Assembly: GCA_043777675.1 (NCBI GenBank)
Contig: JAYWHR010000079.1
Span: forward strand, 1 to 64,000
Reading direction: 5' to 3'
Length of the DNA stretch: 64,000 nucleotides
Source: JANMDU01 sp043777675
Lineage (GTDB): Bacteria > Pseudomonadota > Gammaproteobacteria > Burkholderiales > Burkholderiaceae_C
Shown here piece after piece: positions 7,531-15,504 of the stretch; position 1 is the first letter of the stretch, and every line of letters starts with the position of its first letter. The translations under genes and the position numbers were made by a program. The notes under the pieces are model-generated. The model worked only from the letters and a program-made list of their open reading frames with translations. It was not told the origin of the DNA and searched no databases.

Positions 7531-9057
7531 ATGACATCTCATCAATCCTTGTGGATTCGTTTATCAAAGAATTGGCTCATTAGCTGCTTGGCAGCTTTAG
7601 CTTTGGTCGGTTGCGGTACCAAAACCATCAACCCTGTGACGGGTCAGCAAGAACGCTCAGTCATGAGTGAAGCTGATGAAGTGCGCGAAGGTGCGAAAGC
7701 GCATGCGCAAGTGCTTCAAGAGTACGGCGTGCTGAAAAATGATCGCGTGCAAAACTATGTGAACGACATCGGCCAGCGCTTGGCTAAGCTTTCGCATCGC
7801 AACCAACTCAAATGGACATTTACCGTGCTCGATAGCCCGGAGATCAATGCCTTTGCACTGCCAGGCGGTTATGTTTACATCACGCGCGGCATCATGGCGT
7901 ATCTTGACAGCGAGGCTGATCTCGCGGGCGTAGTAGGGCACGAGATTGGGCATGTGACTGCCCGGCATGGAGCGCAGCGCGCCACTAGGCAGCAAGATGC
8001 GGCGGTGGGTGCGCTTTTGGGCGGTATTTTGGGTGCGGTGCTTGATGCGAAGGTCGGGGGCGGTTTGGGTCAGCAAGTCGGCCAAGCTTCGCAAGCTGCC
8101 GCAGCGGGCTATGTGGCCAAATATGGCCGCGAGCAAGAGCTGCAGGCCGATGGGTTGGGCGCGGAGTATTTGAGCCGTGTGAACTACGATCCGCGCAACA
8201 TGATAGATGTGATCCGCGTGCTCAAAGATCAAGAGCGCTTTGCCGCCGATGTGGCGCGCGCTGAAGGCCGGCCTTCGCCGCAGGCGGGTAACTCTTGGCT
8301 GGCTTCGCATCCGAGCAACGATCAGCGCTTAGAGTCAATCAACAAAATCGCCGCGCAATACCAAACGAATAAAAACTACGTCGATGAAGGCCGCGTGCGC
8401 TATTTGCAAATCATTGATGGCATGGCCTTTGGCGAAAGCCCGGAGCAAGGGCTTACGCGCGGGCGCAATTTTTACCATTCCACTTTAAATTTTGCGATGA
8501 CGGCGGCTCCCGGCTGGCGCGTGGTCAACGAGGCGGATCAGATTAATTTTGTGAGCCCAGCAGGAGAAGCTGCGCTGATCGTGCAAATGGCACCGCCTAA
8601 CTCAGGGCGCAACCATGATGAGATCATTCGCAATGTGGTCAAGCCTGTAACGGGTCGCGCTGAGCGCTACACGTTCAATGGGTTGCAGGCCACACATTTC
8701 ACGGGTGCCGTAGCCGCGCAAGGCGGGCAGCGGGGCGTGGAGTTGACGGTAGCAACTGGCGCAGGCGGGCAAAATTATTTGATGATCTATGCAGGCAAGG
8801 ATGCCGCGACTGTGCAACGCTATCGTGCTGTGCTGCGCGAAATAGAAGGCAGCTTTCGGGGCATGACAGCGCAAGACACGGCAGCCGCCAAGCCTTGGGT
8901 GCTGCGCACCACGCCTCTGCCGCGCGGCAGTTTTGCAGATCTTGCGCGTTCTGCACCGATGACCACGTTGCCTGAGCAGCAACTCAAATTGATGAACGGT
9001 GTGTATTCCACGGGCACGGTGCAGCCGGGGGCGCTGGTGAAGGTGGTGGTGCAGTAG
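7531..9057 (+). CDS. M48-family metalloprotease lipoprotein (BepA/YggG-like)
   Basis: A 508-residue protein with a lipoprotein signal ending LALVGC; Cys28 is the lipidated residue. The zinc protease motif is HEIGH (His137, Glu138, His141), and the third ligand is expected in the later helix EQELQADGLGAEYLS. SHPSNDQRLESI marks the end of the M48 domain. The C-terminal part (about residue 300 onward) is a separate module with two similar alpha/beta stretches and no TPR repeats that I can see, so it differs from E. coli BepA. It probably removes or repairs misfolded outer-membrane proteins from the periplasm. It stands alone, 119 bases after the Roadblock gene, and faces the TPM operon. Confidence 0.9.
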   Translation: MTSHQSLWIRLSKNWLISCLAALALVGCGTKTINPVTGQQERSVMSEADEVREGAKAHAQVLQEYGVLKNDRVQNYVNDIGQRLAKLSHRNQLKWTFTVLDSPEINAFALPGGYVYITRGIMAYLDSEADLAGVVGHEIGHVTARHGAQRATRQQDAAVGALLGGILGAVLDAKVGGGLGQQVGQASQAAAAGYVAKYGREQELQADGLGAEYLSRVNYDPRNMIDVIRVLKDQERFAADVARAEGRPSPQAGNSWLASHPSNDQRLESINKIAAQYQTNKNYVDEGRVRYLQIIDGMAFGESPEQGLTRGRNFYHSTLNFAMTAAPGWRVVNEADQINFVSPAGEAALIVQMAPPNSGRNHDEIIRNVVKPVTGRAERYTFNGLQATHFTGAVAAQGGQRGVELTVATGAGGQNYLMIYAGKDAATVQRYRAVLREIEGSFRGMTAQDTAAAKPWVLRTTPLPRGSFADLARSAPMTTLPEQQLKLMNGVYSTGTVQPGALVKVVVQ

Positions 9058-9076
9058 ATGTTTTACATCTTCACGG

Positions 9077-9196
9077 ATTGCACTACCCGCACGTTTTGCT
9101 CCGTGTCCTCCGGCGGTATTGAATTTTATTTCTCTCCGGGCAGTTGATTTCCCCGCCTCCCCCTTTTACCTGCGCAAAACGCGCGGGTAGTGCAAT
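9077..9196. repeat. 120 bp element with paired arms around conserved core (copy A)
   Basis: This element fills the gap between the convergent M48 and TPM genes. The outer arms at 9077-9098 and 9175-9196 (each starting or ending with ATTGCACTACCCGC or its complement) match at 21 of 22 positions as an inverted repeat. The 76-base interior holds GTCCTCCGGCGG near the left end and CCGCCTCCCCCTTTTACC near the right end. The same interior appears in the two elements downstream of pckG, but there the arms have entirely different sequences. It could act as a terminator-like hairpin for both flanking genes, although no T-tract follows. I see no target-site duplication. Confidence 0.7.
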
Positions 9197-9266
9197 TTTT
9201 CTAGCGTTGTTTCACGCAAAGAAGGATGCGCATCGCAAATGCCATCAGCCAGCGCGATGTGGGCAA

Positions 9267-9812
9267 CTACCGGATGTCGGGTCGATTGCTTAGCTCATTG
9301 TGATTTGCTGAATTTGCATCTGCCGGAAAATGCTTCACGAGCAGCGCGGAGATTTCTTCCAGCGCTTGCGTGAGGCCGAGTTCGTAATCGCCGCGTTTCA
9401 AGTGATCGCTTAATTTAGCCACGGTTTCTTGCCAAAAAGCGCTATTCGCCGGCATAGATATTGCGCGGTCAGCTACTATTTCTATAGCGCGCTCGGCGAG
9501 CAAGACGTAGATCAATACGCCGTTGTTTTGTTGTGTGTCCCACACGCGCAGTTTGCCGAACATGGTGATGGCGCGCTCGCGGGGCGTGGCGTCGCGCCAG
9601 AGATAGCTCATGGGGAGGCCGGCTTCGATGCAGATGCGGATTTCTCCGCTGTGGCGTGCTTCGCTGGCCTGAGTGAAGCGCTCAAGTTGCGAGAGTAATT
9701 CTGGCGGTACGGCGCGGCGTACATCGCTCTCATCGATCCATCGGTGGCTCCAGATGCGGGCTAGCTTTGCGAAGAAGCTGCGTCGAATGGGCTGTGGGCT
9801 GAGCTGCTTCAT
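9267..9812 (-). CDS. TPM-domain protein, soluble type
   Basis: A 181-residue TPM-domain protein (also called TLP18.3/Psb32/MOLO-1). It has no signal peptide; an N-terminal segment is followed by the domain with SGEIRICIEAG, RERAITMFGKLRVWDTQQNNGVLIYVLLAERAIEIVADR and a final helix. It begins three bases after the stop of the longer TPM gene and so is the third gene of the lemA-TPM-TPM operon. Codons for about AIEIVADRAISMPAN coincide with a copy of the 45 bp palindromic element (9448-9489) read backwards, although the protein length here seems normal for the family. Function is unclear; TPM proteins are linked to membrane protein quality control. Confidence 0.85.
   Translation of the reverse strand: MKQLSPQPIRRSFFAKLARIWSHRWIDESDVRRAVPPELLSQLERFTQASEARHSGEIRICIEAGLPMSYLWRDATPRERAITMFGKLRVWDTQQNNGVLIYVLLAERAIEIVADRAISMPANSAFWQETVAKLSDHLKRGDYELGLTQALEEISALLVKHFPADANSANHNELSNRPDIR
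9448..9489 (+). repeat. 45 bp palindromic element (copy 1, inside TPM gene)
   Basis: It reads GCCGGCATAGATATTGCGCG followed by the GCTACTATT...TATAGCG hairpin. It lies wholly inside the coding region of the second TPM gene, in the opposite orientation to the gene. The encoded residues are close to those of copy 13 in hpaF, and the reading frame is the same. Confidence 0.8.
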
Positions 9813-9815
9813 TGC

Positions 9816-10766
9816 TTAAAAGTCTCCACTTGCACCACCACCGCCAAAATCACCGCCGCCGCCGGAGCTAAAGCCGCCCCCGCCCCCACTCCCGCCCCAG
9901 CCGCCTCCACCCATACCACCGATTGCGCCGCCAGCGCCCCAAGCGCCGGCATCGCCGCGCGAGCGGCCATGGCGGCCCGTGACGCTGCGGCCAAAGCCAG
10001 ACATCAAAGTGAAGATCAGCACCGCCACGCCTGCTATTGCCGAAAGAACCAAGCTGGCCGTCACGAAAAACGCAATGCCGCCCACGGCACCCCCTGTGAC
10101 AAGTGAGCCCAGCTTGTTACCAAAAATACCTTTGGCTAGTGCGCCGCCGATCGGTACAGCGAAGAGTAGAAAAAATAGTAAATTTTGCCAATCAAAGCCG
10201 AAGTCTTGTGGATCGAATCCGCCTTGCTGCGATTTGGCGGAAGGGACGGGCAAGTTTTCTGCGCCAATGCGCTTGTCAAGTGCCTCAATCGTCGCTTCAA
10301 TGCCTTGCGCATATTGACCGGCTTTGAGTGCAGGAGCAAGCGCTGTGCTGATGATTTGCTTAGCAGCTAGATCGGGGATCGCGCCCTCCAAACTTTTAGC
10401 CACTTCGATGCGCAGCTTGCGATCTTCCTTGGCGATGATGATCAACACGCCATCGCCCACATCGCGCCTGCCGATCTTCCAAGCGTTGGCCACGCGATTG
10501 GCGTAGCTTGAAATGTCTTCTGGGGCGACGGTGTTAACAAGCAACACGACAATTTGAGAGCCACGCGTTTGCTCAACGCGAGCGAGTTGCGTGTCAATGC
10601 TGCCTGCTTCGCCCGCCGAGAGAATCTGTGCGGTATCGACCACGCGACCCGTCAGCGGCGGCACGGGCTGTTGCGCCCATGCCGAACTCATGCCTGCGAA
10701 GCAAAACAGTGTTGCAAGCAGGCACAGTAGCATGCGAAGTGCAACTTGAAAAACTACTATTTTCAT
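9816..10766 (-). CDS. TPM-domain membrane protein with Gly-rich tail (YgcG-like)
   Basis: A 316-residue protein: signal peptide (residues about 1-31, ending SSAWA), periplasmic TPM domain (about 35-180, with GRVVDTAQIL, GSQIVVLLVN and GVLIIIAKEDRKLRIEVAKSLEG), two hydrophobic segments (about 190-250), and a C-terminal tail of Gly, Ser and Phe repeats ending FGGGGASGDF. This is the standard plan of YgcG/TPM proteins encoded after lemA. The start codon at 10766 sits inside a 45 bp palindromic element, so the first codons (MKIVVF) come from repeat DNA. An internal ATG at 10733 would still give a signal peptide but has no ribosome site. Confidence 0.9.
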   Translation of the reverse strand: MKIVVFQVALRMLLCLLATLFCFAGMSSAWAQQPVPPLTGRVVDTAQILSAGEAGSIDTQLARVEQTRGSQIVVLLVNTVAPEDISSYANRVANAWKIGRRDVGDGVLIIIAKEDRKLRIEVAKSLEGAIPDLAAKQIISTALAPALKAGQYAQGIEATIEALDKRIGAENLPVPSAKSQQGGFDPQDFGFDWQNLLFFLLFAVPIGGALAKGIFGNKLGSLVTGGAVGGIAFFVTASLVLSAIAGVAVLIFTLMSGFGRSVTGRHGRSRGDAGAWGAGGAIGGMGGGGWGGSGGGGGFSSGGGGDFGGGGASGDF

Positions 10767-10793
10767 AGCACTCTACGCATATTCTATGCCGGC
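10753..10793 (-). repeat. 45 bp palindromic element (copy 2, supplies a start codon)
   Basis: On the minus strand it reads GCCGGCATAGAATATGCG, then AGAGTGCTATGAAAATAGTAG. It lies in the 50-base gap between lemA and the TPM gene. The ATG of the TPM gene is the one within GCTATGAAAATAG, so the element provides the start codon and probably the AGAGTG ribosome site. Confidence 0.85.
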
Positions 10794-10816
10794 AACTGGC
10801 CTATTTAGCGTAAAAA

Positions 10817-11410
10817 TCACTTCTTGTTGAAGTCTACCGTAGGCGGCACGGCGATCTGCGCTTCGTTGGCTACGGCGAAGCCTGCCTTGGGTGCGTAGCC
10901 GAAGATCATCGCTGTCAAGTTGCTCGGGAAGCTGCGGGCGAGCACGTTGTATTCCTCAATCGTCTTGATGTAGCGATTGCGAGCCACCGTGATGCGGTTT
11001 TCGGTGCCTTCAAGTTGTACGCGCAAATCTTGGAAGCCTTGGTTGGCTTTCAAATTGGGATAGTTTTCTGTGACAACCAAAAGACGTGAGAGCGCTGAGC
11101 CAATCTCGCCTTGCGCAGCTTGGAATTTTTTCATCGCTTCCGGGTTGTTCAGCATCTCAGGAGTCATCTGTATGCTGGTGGCTTTAGATCGCGCTTCAAT
11201 CACTTTCACGAGTGTGTCTTGCTCAAAGCCCGCTTCACCTTTGACGGTGTTGACGATATTAGGAATCAAATCAGCGCGGCGTTGGTATTGATTGAGCACT
11301 TCGCTCCAAGCGGCTTTGGAGGTTTCGTCCAAGCGCTGAAAATCGTTATAGCCACAGCCAGTCAGCAGCGCGGTGCAGGCGAGTATAAAAGTCAGAAGGA
11401 GTTTTTTCAT
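10817..11410 (-). CDS. lemA: LemA-family lipoprotein
   Basis: A 197-residue LemA protein with a lipoprotein signal (LLTGC, Cys19). The family core follows: FQRLDETSKAAWSEVLNQYQRRADLIPNIVNTVKG, VIEARSKATSI, FQAAQGEIGSALSRLLVVTENYPNLKA and NRYIKTIEEYNVLARSFPSNL. LemA proteins are long helical bundles anchored to the membrane; their role is unknown, but they are nearly always co-encoded with TPM proteins, as here. First gene of a three-gene minus-strand operon with the two TPM genes. The start is at the MKK preceded by an AGGA-like site on the minus strand. Confidence 0.95.
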   Translation of the reverse strand: MKKLLLTFILACTALLTGCGYNDFQRLDETSKAAWSEVLNQYQRRADLIPNIVNTVKGEAGFEQDTLVKVIEARSKATSIQMTPEMLNNPEAMKKFQAAQGEIGSALSRLLVVTENYPNLKANQGFQDLRVQLEGTENRITVARNRYIKTIEEYNVLARSFPSNLTAMIFGYAPKAGFAVANEAQIAVPPTVDFNKK

Positions 11411-11475
11411 AGCGAATCCTCATTAAAAAAGCGCAGCAAAGCTCAGCCGCAACGGCACAACGTTAGCATATATAG

Positions 11476-12246
11476 ATGCAAGTCTCGCCGTCTCAAGCCC
11501 TATCTGCGCTCAATCGCGCCTCATCAGTTACAAAAACGCAGCCAGATTTGTTGATTGCAGGGGCAACGGGCGCTCTGGGCAATGCCGTGCTGCGCCGCTT
11601 GGTGGGCGTACACGCCTATGCACATACACAGGTGCTCGCGCGTGAGCCAGTGCAGCAAGGCATGCGCCAGCTCTCGCTACATGTGGTGGCCGGCGAGATC
11701 GCGCGTTGGCCGACTCACCTGCGTTGCGATGTGGCAGTGATCATGTTTGAGCCACCGCGCATGTTTTATGAGCGAGAGCGAGCGCTGTGGACACCCACGT
11801 CCGAGCAACTCGTGGCTTTGGCCAAGTGGCTGCATACTTGCGGCGCGCGCACGCTGGCCGTGGTCTTGCCGCATGCGCAAGGCTCGCTGCCCGAGTCGCT
11901 CAAGCGTAGCTTGGCCAACCTCGATGAGCAAGCCATTGCTTCAATAGGCTTTGAGCGACTGTTGATTTTGCGAAGCGCAGAAAAGAGCGCGGATGTAAAG
12001 AGTGTGCATCTGCTGGAAAAATTGGCGCACTGGATGCTGAGCATCTTCAAATTCATGATTCCCGCGCAAGAGCAGCCCGTGCGCCCCACGAAGATTGCAG
12101 AAATTGTGGATGCGTTGTTGCAAACTGCGCCGCACGGCACTTCAGTGCTCTCGCCGCAAGAGATGTGGGATCTGTCGCAGCTCGGCGCGCAAGATGTGAT
12201 ACAGCAAATAGCACGCCGTTGGACAGCTCGAGCGCTGCAGGCTTAG
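11476..12246 (+). CDS. NAD(P)-binding Rossmann-fold protein
   Basis: A 256-residue protein with an N-terminal Rossmann motif GATGALGNAVLRRL (after about 28 residues) and a central region typical of atypical SDR/NmrA-type proteins (DVAVIMFEPPRMFYERERALW, RTLAVVLPHAQGSLPESLKRSLANLDEQAIASIGFERLLILR). The last third resembles the epimerase-like proteins used for oxidoreductase or regulator roles. No Tyr-x3-Lys is apparent. It is divergent from lemA, with 65 bases between the starts, and 28 bases upstream of hpaG1; it might be co-transcribed with the hpa genes, but no step of that pathway obviously needs it. The function remains open. Confidence 0.75.
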   Translation: MQVSPSQALSALNRASSVTKTQPDLLIAGATGALGNAVLRRLVGVHAYAHTQVLAREPVQQGMRQLSLHVVAGEIARWPTHLRCDVAVIMFEPPRMFYERERALWTPTSEQLVALAKWLHTCGARTLAVVLPHAQGSLPESLKRSLANLDEQAIASIGFERLLILRSAEKSADVKSVHLLEKLAHWMLSIFKFMIPAQEQPVRPTKIAEIVDALLQTAPHGTSVLSPQEMWDLSQLGAQDVIQQIARRWTARALQA

Positions 12247-12274
12247 TTCTTCGTGATATCGTTATTAAAACATC

Positions 12275-12970
12275 ATGAGCTCGCCATCCAAACTCCCTGT
12301 GCCAAGCACTGTGCAAACTGTCTACGGCAGCACCATGCACCATCGCGCGGAGCTCGCCGCACTAGGAAAGCAAGCGCATGCATCGCCTTATAACGCGCCG
12401 CCGAAAGCGCCTGTGCTCTATATCAAGCCCGCCAATACCTTTAGCGCATTCAGCGCGGCGCTGCATTTGCCAGCACCGCATGCGCAAATGCACGCTCGCG
12501 TCTGCGTAGGATTGATTTATAAGCCGAATCGGCAGGTGGCCGGCATAAATACTGCGCAGAGCGCTATTAAAAAGATAGTAAACGCAGAATGGCAATTCGC
12601 TTTGCTGTGTGATTTCAGCTTGACGCATAGCAGCTTCTATCGCCCACCATTGCGCTTCAATGCGCTCGATGGCTCGCTTGCATTGCCGCAAAGTTGGTTA
12701 GTCTGGTCGCAGAATAGTTTGCAAAACGAGATGATCGAAACTTGGGTCAACGGCAAGCTCGCTCACAGCTATCAAACCGCGGACTGGCTACTCTCCGCGC
12801 AAGCGCAGCTAGAGGCCGTGAGTGAATTCATCGCCTGGGAAGCGGGCGATGTGCTGATGCTCGGCTGCCCGCCCGATGCGCCACTGGTGAAGGCTGGTGA
12901 TCTGGTGGAAGCGGGCATGGGTGGGCAAGTTTTCACCCGTACATTGATTGCTTCGGGGAAGGTCGCATGA
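12275..12970 (+). CDS. hpaG1: HpaG1, homoprotocatechuate pathway isomerase/decarboxylase N-part
   Basis: A 231-residue fumarylacetoacetate-hydrolase-fold protein. The markers are VLYIKPANTF, CDFSLTHSSFYRPPLRFNALDG and the C-terminal GDVLMLGCPPDAPLVKAGDLVEAG. It matches the first half of the bifunctional E. coli HpaG, which isomerises 2-hydroxyhepta-2,4-dienedioate; in many Betaproteobacteria the halves are separate genes. It overlaps hpaG2 by four bases. Residues about 88-102 (AGINTAQSAIKKIVN) are encoded by a 45 bp palindromic element, in a loop that is usually shorter and different. Whether activity survives is not known, but the frame is intact. Confidence 0.85.
   Translation: MSSPSKLPVPSTVQTVYGSTMHHRAELAALGKQAHASPYNAPPKAPVLYIKPANTFSAFSAALHLPAPHAQMHARVCVGLIYKPNRQVAGINTAQSAIKKIVNAEWQFALLCDFSLTHSSFYRPPLRFNALDGSLALPQSWLVWSQNSLQNEMIETWVNGKLAHSYQTADWLLSAQAQLEAVSEFIAWEAGDVLMLGCPPDAPLVKAGDLVEAGMGGQVFTRTLIASGKVA
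12539..12583 (+). repeat. 45 bp palindromic element (copy 3, inside hpaG1)
   Basis: It reads GCCGGCATAAATACTGCGCA then GAGCGCTATTAAAAAGATAG. This is one of the clearest copies. It is read in frame GCC-GGC-ATA by hpaG1, giving AGINTAQSAIKKIVN, the same frame used by the copy in oxyR. Confidence 0.88.
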
Positions 12971-13722
12971 AGCACGCCCGCGTGATCTATCAAGGCCGTG
13001 AATGCGCGGCGCAAGAGTCTGACTGTATGCTTGTGCTGCAAGATGGCCAGCGGGTGAGTCGAGATGCCGTGCGTTGGCTGCCGCCTCTCGCTCCAGTGAG
13101 CCAAGCCCGCACGATTCTCTGCCTCGGCCTGAACTATGCCGACCACGCCAAAGAGCTCGCCTTCAAGCCGCCAGATGAGCCGCTGGCTTTCCTCAAAGGC
13201 CAAAGCTCACTGATTGGTCACCGCGAGCAAACGCATCGCCCACCGGATGTGAAATTCATGCATTACGAATGCGAACTGGCTGTAGTGATCGGGCGCACCG
13301 CAAAAAACGTGAAGCAGGGCGATGCCTATGATTTCGTGCAAGGCTACACCGTGGCCAACGATTACGCGATCCGCGATTATTTAGAAAACTGGTATCGCCC
13401 GAATCTAAAAGTCAAAGGCCGCCCCACCTGCACACCGCTCGGCCCATGGCTCGTCGATGCCAAAGATATTGCTGATCCGATGAAACTCAATCTGCAAACC
13501 ACTGTCAACGGCTCTATCACGCAACGCGGCAACACGAAAGACATGATCTTCGGCATCCCTGCCCTGATCGAATACTTCAGCAACTTCATGACCCTACGCC
13601 CCGGCGATTTGATCCTGACGGGCACACCGGATGGCGTCGTTGATTGCCCGCCGGGGAGCGTGATCGAATGCAGCATTGAAGGCATCGGCACATTACAAAA
13701 CTCTATCCAAACGGCATCATGA
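12967..13722 (+). CDS. hpaG2: HpaG2, fumarylacetoacetate-hydrolase family decarboxylase
   Basis: A 251-residue FAH-fold enzyme. Motifs: ILCLGLNYADHAKELAF, PLAFLKGQSSLIG, the metal-binding HYECELAVVIGR (Glu-x-Glu), VANDYAIRDY and GPWLVDAKDIADPMKL, ending LTGTPDGVVDCPPGSVIECSI. It corresponds to the C-terminal half of HpaG, the decarboxylase that turns 5-oxopent-3-ene-1,2,5-tricarboxylate into 2-hydroxyhepta-2,4-diene-1,7-dioate, using Mg2+. It overlaps hpaG1 and hpaE by four bases on each side, so the three are translationally coupled. Confidence 0.93.
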   Translation: MKHARVIYQGRECAAQESDCMLVLQDGQRVSRDAVRWLPPLAPVSQARTILCLGLNYADHAKELAFKPPDEPLAFLKGQSSLIGHREQTHRPPDVKFMHYECELAVVIGRTAKNVKQGDAYDFVQGYTVANDYAIRDYLENWYRPNLKVKGRPTCTPLGPWLVDAKDIADPMKLNLQTTVNGSITQRGNTKDMIFGIPALIEYFSNFMTLRPGDLILTGTPDGVVDCPPGSVIECSIEGIGTLQNSIQTAS

Positions 13723-15185
13723 TCCCTCATCTCATCCACGGCGAACAAGTCAAAAGCGCAACCGCTTTCGAGACCATCAATCCAGCCACGCAAGAGGTGC
13801 TGGCCCAAGTTGCTGCTGGTGGTGCGCAGGAGGTCAATGCGGCAGTGACTGCTGCCAAAGCCGCCTTCCCCAAATGGGCAGGTATGCCCGCTCCTGAGCG
13901 CGCAAAAATCATGCGCAAGCTAGGTGATTTGATTGCTGCGCATGTACCCGAGATTGCGCACATGGAGACCAATGATTGCGGGCAGGTGATCGCGCAGACG
14001 GGTAAGCAACTCATACCGCGTGCAGCCGATAATTTTTACTACTTCGCCGAGATGTGTAACCGCGTGGATGGCCATACCTATCCCACGCCGACGCATCTGA
14101 ACTACACGCTCTTCCACCCAGTGGGCGTGTGCGCACTCATCTCGCCTTGGAATGTGCCCTTCATGACGGCAACTTGGAAGGTCGCGCCTTGCCTTGCGTT
14201 TGGCAATACGGCGGTACTGAAGATGAGCGAGCTCTCGCCGATGACAGCTTCACGTTTGGGTGAATTGGTGCTTGAAGCGGGGATTCCTGCGGGGGTGCTC
14301 AATATCGTGCATGGCACAGGCAAAGAAGCCGGAGAGCCTTTGTGTGCACATCCGGATGTGCGGGCGATTTCGTTCACGGGATCGACTGCCACTGGAAACC
14401 GCATTGTGCAAGCTGCGGGCTTGAAAAAATTCAGCATGGAGCTGGGCGGCAAATCGCCGTTTGTGATTTTTGAAGATGCGGATTTGGATCGTGCGCTCGA
14501 TGCGGCGATCTTCATGATCTTCTCCAACAATGGCGAGCGCTGCACAGCGGGTAGTCGAATCATCGTGCAGCAGAGCATCTATGCCGACTTTGCTGCCAAG
14601 TTCGCCGCGAGAGCCAAGCGCATTGCCGTGGGCGATCCGTTGGATGAAAAGACGATTGTGGGGCCGATGATCTCGCAGGCGCATTTGGCGAAAGTGCGCA
14701 GCTATATTGAGCTTGGCACGAAGGAGGGCGCCACGATGCTCTGCGGCGGAGTTGATAGACCTAGCTATGCGCCTGAGTTGGACGCCAGAGTAAAAAAAGG
14801 CAATTACGTTTGGCCGACCGTCTTCGCCGATGTCGATAACCGCATGAAGATCGCGCAAGACGAGATCTTTGGCCCGGTGGCTTGTTTGATTCCGTTCAAA
14901 AACGAAGCGGATGCGGTGCGGATTGCGAACGACACGCAGTATGGGCTCTCCAGTTATGTGTGGACAGAAAACATTGGCCGCGCGCATCGCGTCGCAGCGC
15001 AAATTGAAGCGGGCATGTGTTTTGTGAACAGCCAAAATGTGCGCGATCTTCGGCAACCTTTTGGTGGCACGAAGGCCAGCGGCACGGGGCGCGAGGGCGG
15101 CACTTGGAGCTATGAAGTGTTTTTAGAGCCGAAGAATATTTCTGTGTCGCTAGGCTCGCACCATATTCCGCATTGGGGGGTTTAA
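13719..15185 (+). CDS. hpaE: HpaE, 5-carboxymethyl-2-hydroxymuconate semialdehyde dehydrogenase
   Basis: A 488-residue NAD-dependent aldehyde dehydrogenase. Visible are FTGSTATGNRI (cofactor), the catalytic Glu241 in MELGGKSP, the catalytic Cys275 in NNGERCTAGS, EIFGPVACLIPF and the C-terminal PFGGTKASGTGREGG. It oxidises the ring-cleavage product of homoprotocatechuate (made by HpaD) to 5-carboxymethyl-2-hydroxymuconate. Its start overlaps the hpaG2 stop. The 319-base gap that follows carries a long inverted repeat. Specificity is inferred from the neighbours, since the fold alone cannot show it. Confidence 0.92.
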   Translation: MIPHLIHGEQVKSATAFETINPATQEVLAQVAAGGAQEVNAAVTAAKAAFPKWAGMPAPERAKIMRKLGDLIAAHVPEIAHMETNDCGQVIAQTGKQLIPRAADNFYYFAEMCNRVDGHTYPTPTHLNYTLFHPVGVCALISPWNVPFMTATWKVAPCLAFGNTAVLKMSELSPMTASRLGELVLEAGIPAGVLNIVHGTGKEAGEPLCAHPDVRAISFTGSTATGNRIVQAAGLKKFSMELGGKSPFVIFEDADLDRALDAAIFMIFSNNGERCTAGSRIIVQQSIYADFAAKFAARAKRIAVGDPLDEKTIVGPMISQAHLAKVRSYIELGTKEGATMLCGGVDRPSYAPELDARVKKGNYVWPTVFADVDNRMKIAQDEIFGPVACLIPFKNEADAVRIANDTQYGLSSYVWTENIGRAHRVAAQIEAGMCFVNSQNVRDLRQPFGGTKASGTGREGGTWSYEVFLEPKNISVSLGSHHIPHWGV

Positions 15186-15248
15186 TGGCGTTTTTACTTT
15201 TTGCATGCGAAGATGGTCACAATCGCCAAGGCTTGGGGCATCACACTG

Positions 15249-15437
15249 CGCGAATGTCCTCCGCCGGCTTCGCCGTCTCCCCCTTTATTTCGCTACGTGG
15301 GATACCCCAACCCTCGGCTCAGCAAATACTGTTCGCACACAATTTGCGAACGCCACGATGTAGCGCACAAGAGGCGGCGGGCGTGAGCCGCAGCGAAATA
15401 AAGGAGGAGACGGCGAAGCCGTCGGGGGACATTCGCG
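15249..15437. repeat. Long inverted repeat in the hpaE-hpaD gap (copy B pair)
   Basis: Two 46-base arms at 15249-15294 and 15392-15437 form an inverted repeat with 43 matching positions. Each arm contains a shortened form of the core seen in the 120 bp elements: GTCCTCCGCCGG followed by CGTCTCCCCCTTTA. Each arm is also bounded by its own small inverted ends (GCGAA / TTCGC). The 97-base loop holds a further hairpin GTTCGCA/TGCGAAC near 15331-15351. The whole 15186-15504 gap has no gene. It would form a very stable stem in mRNA between hpaE and hpaD and could reduce read-through. Confidence 0.85.
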
Positions 15438-15504
15438 AAGGTTCGCGCTCGCTGACTCTTGGGAGCGGAACAAACGACAAAACCATCGCGAGAAGGAGAA
15501 CGGT

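Noticed and set aside
12247..12290. A decayed palindromic element just before hpaG1 (GTTATTAAAACATCATGAG)
   Set aside because: Only the last 15 or so bases resemble the family; no GCCGGC end is visible.
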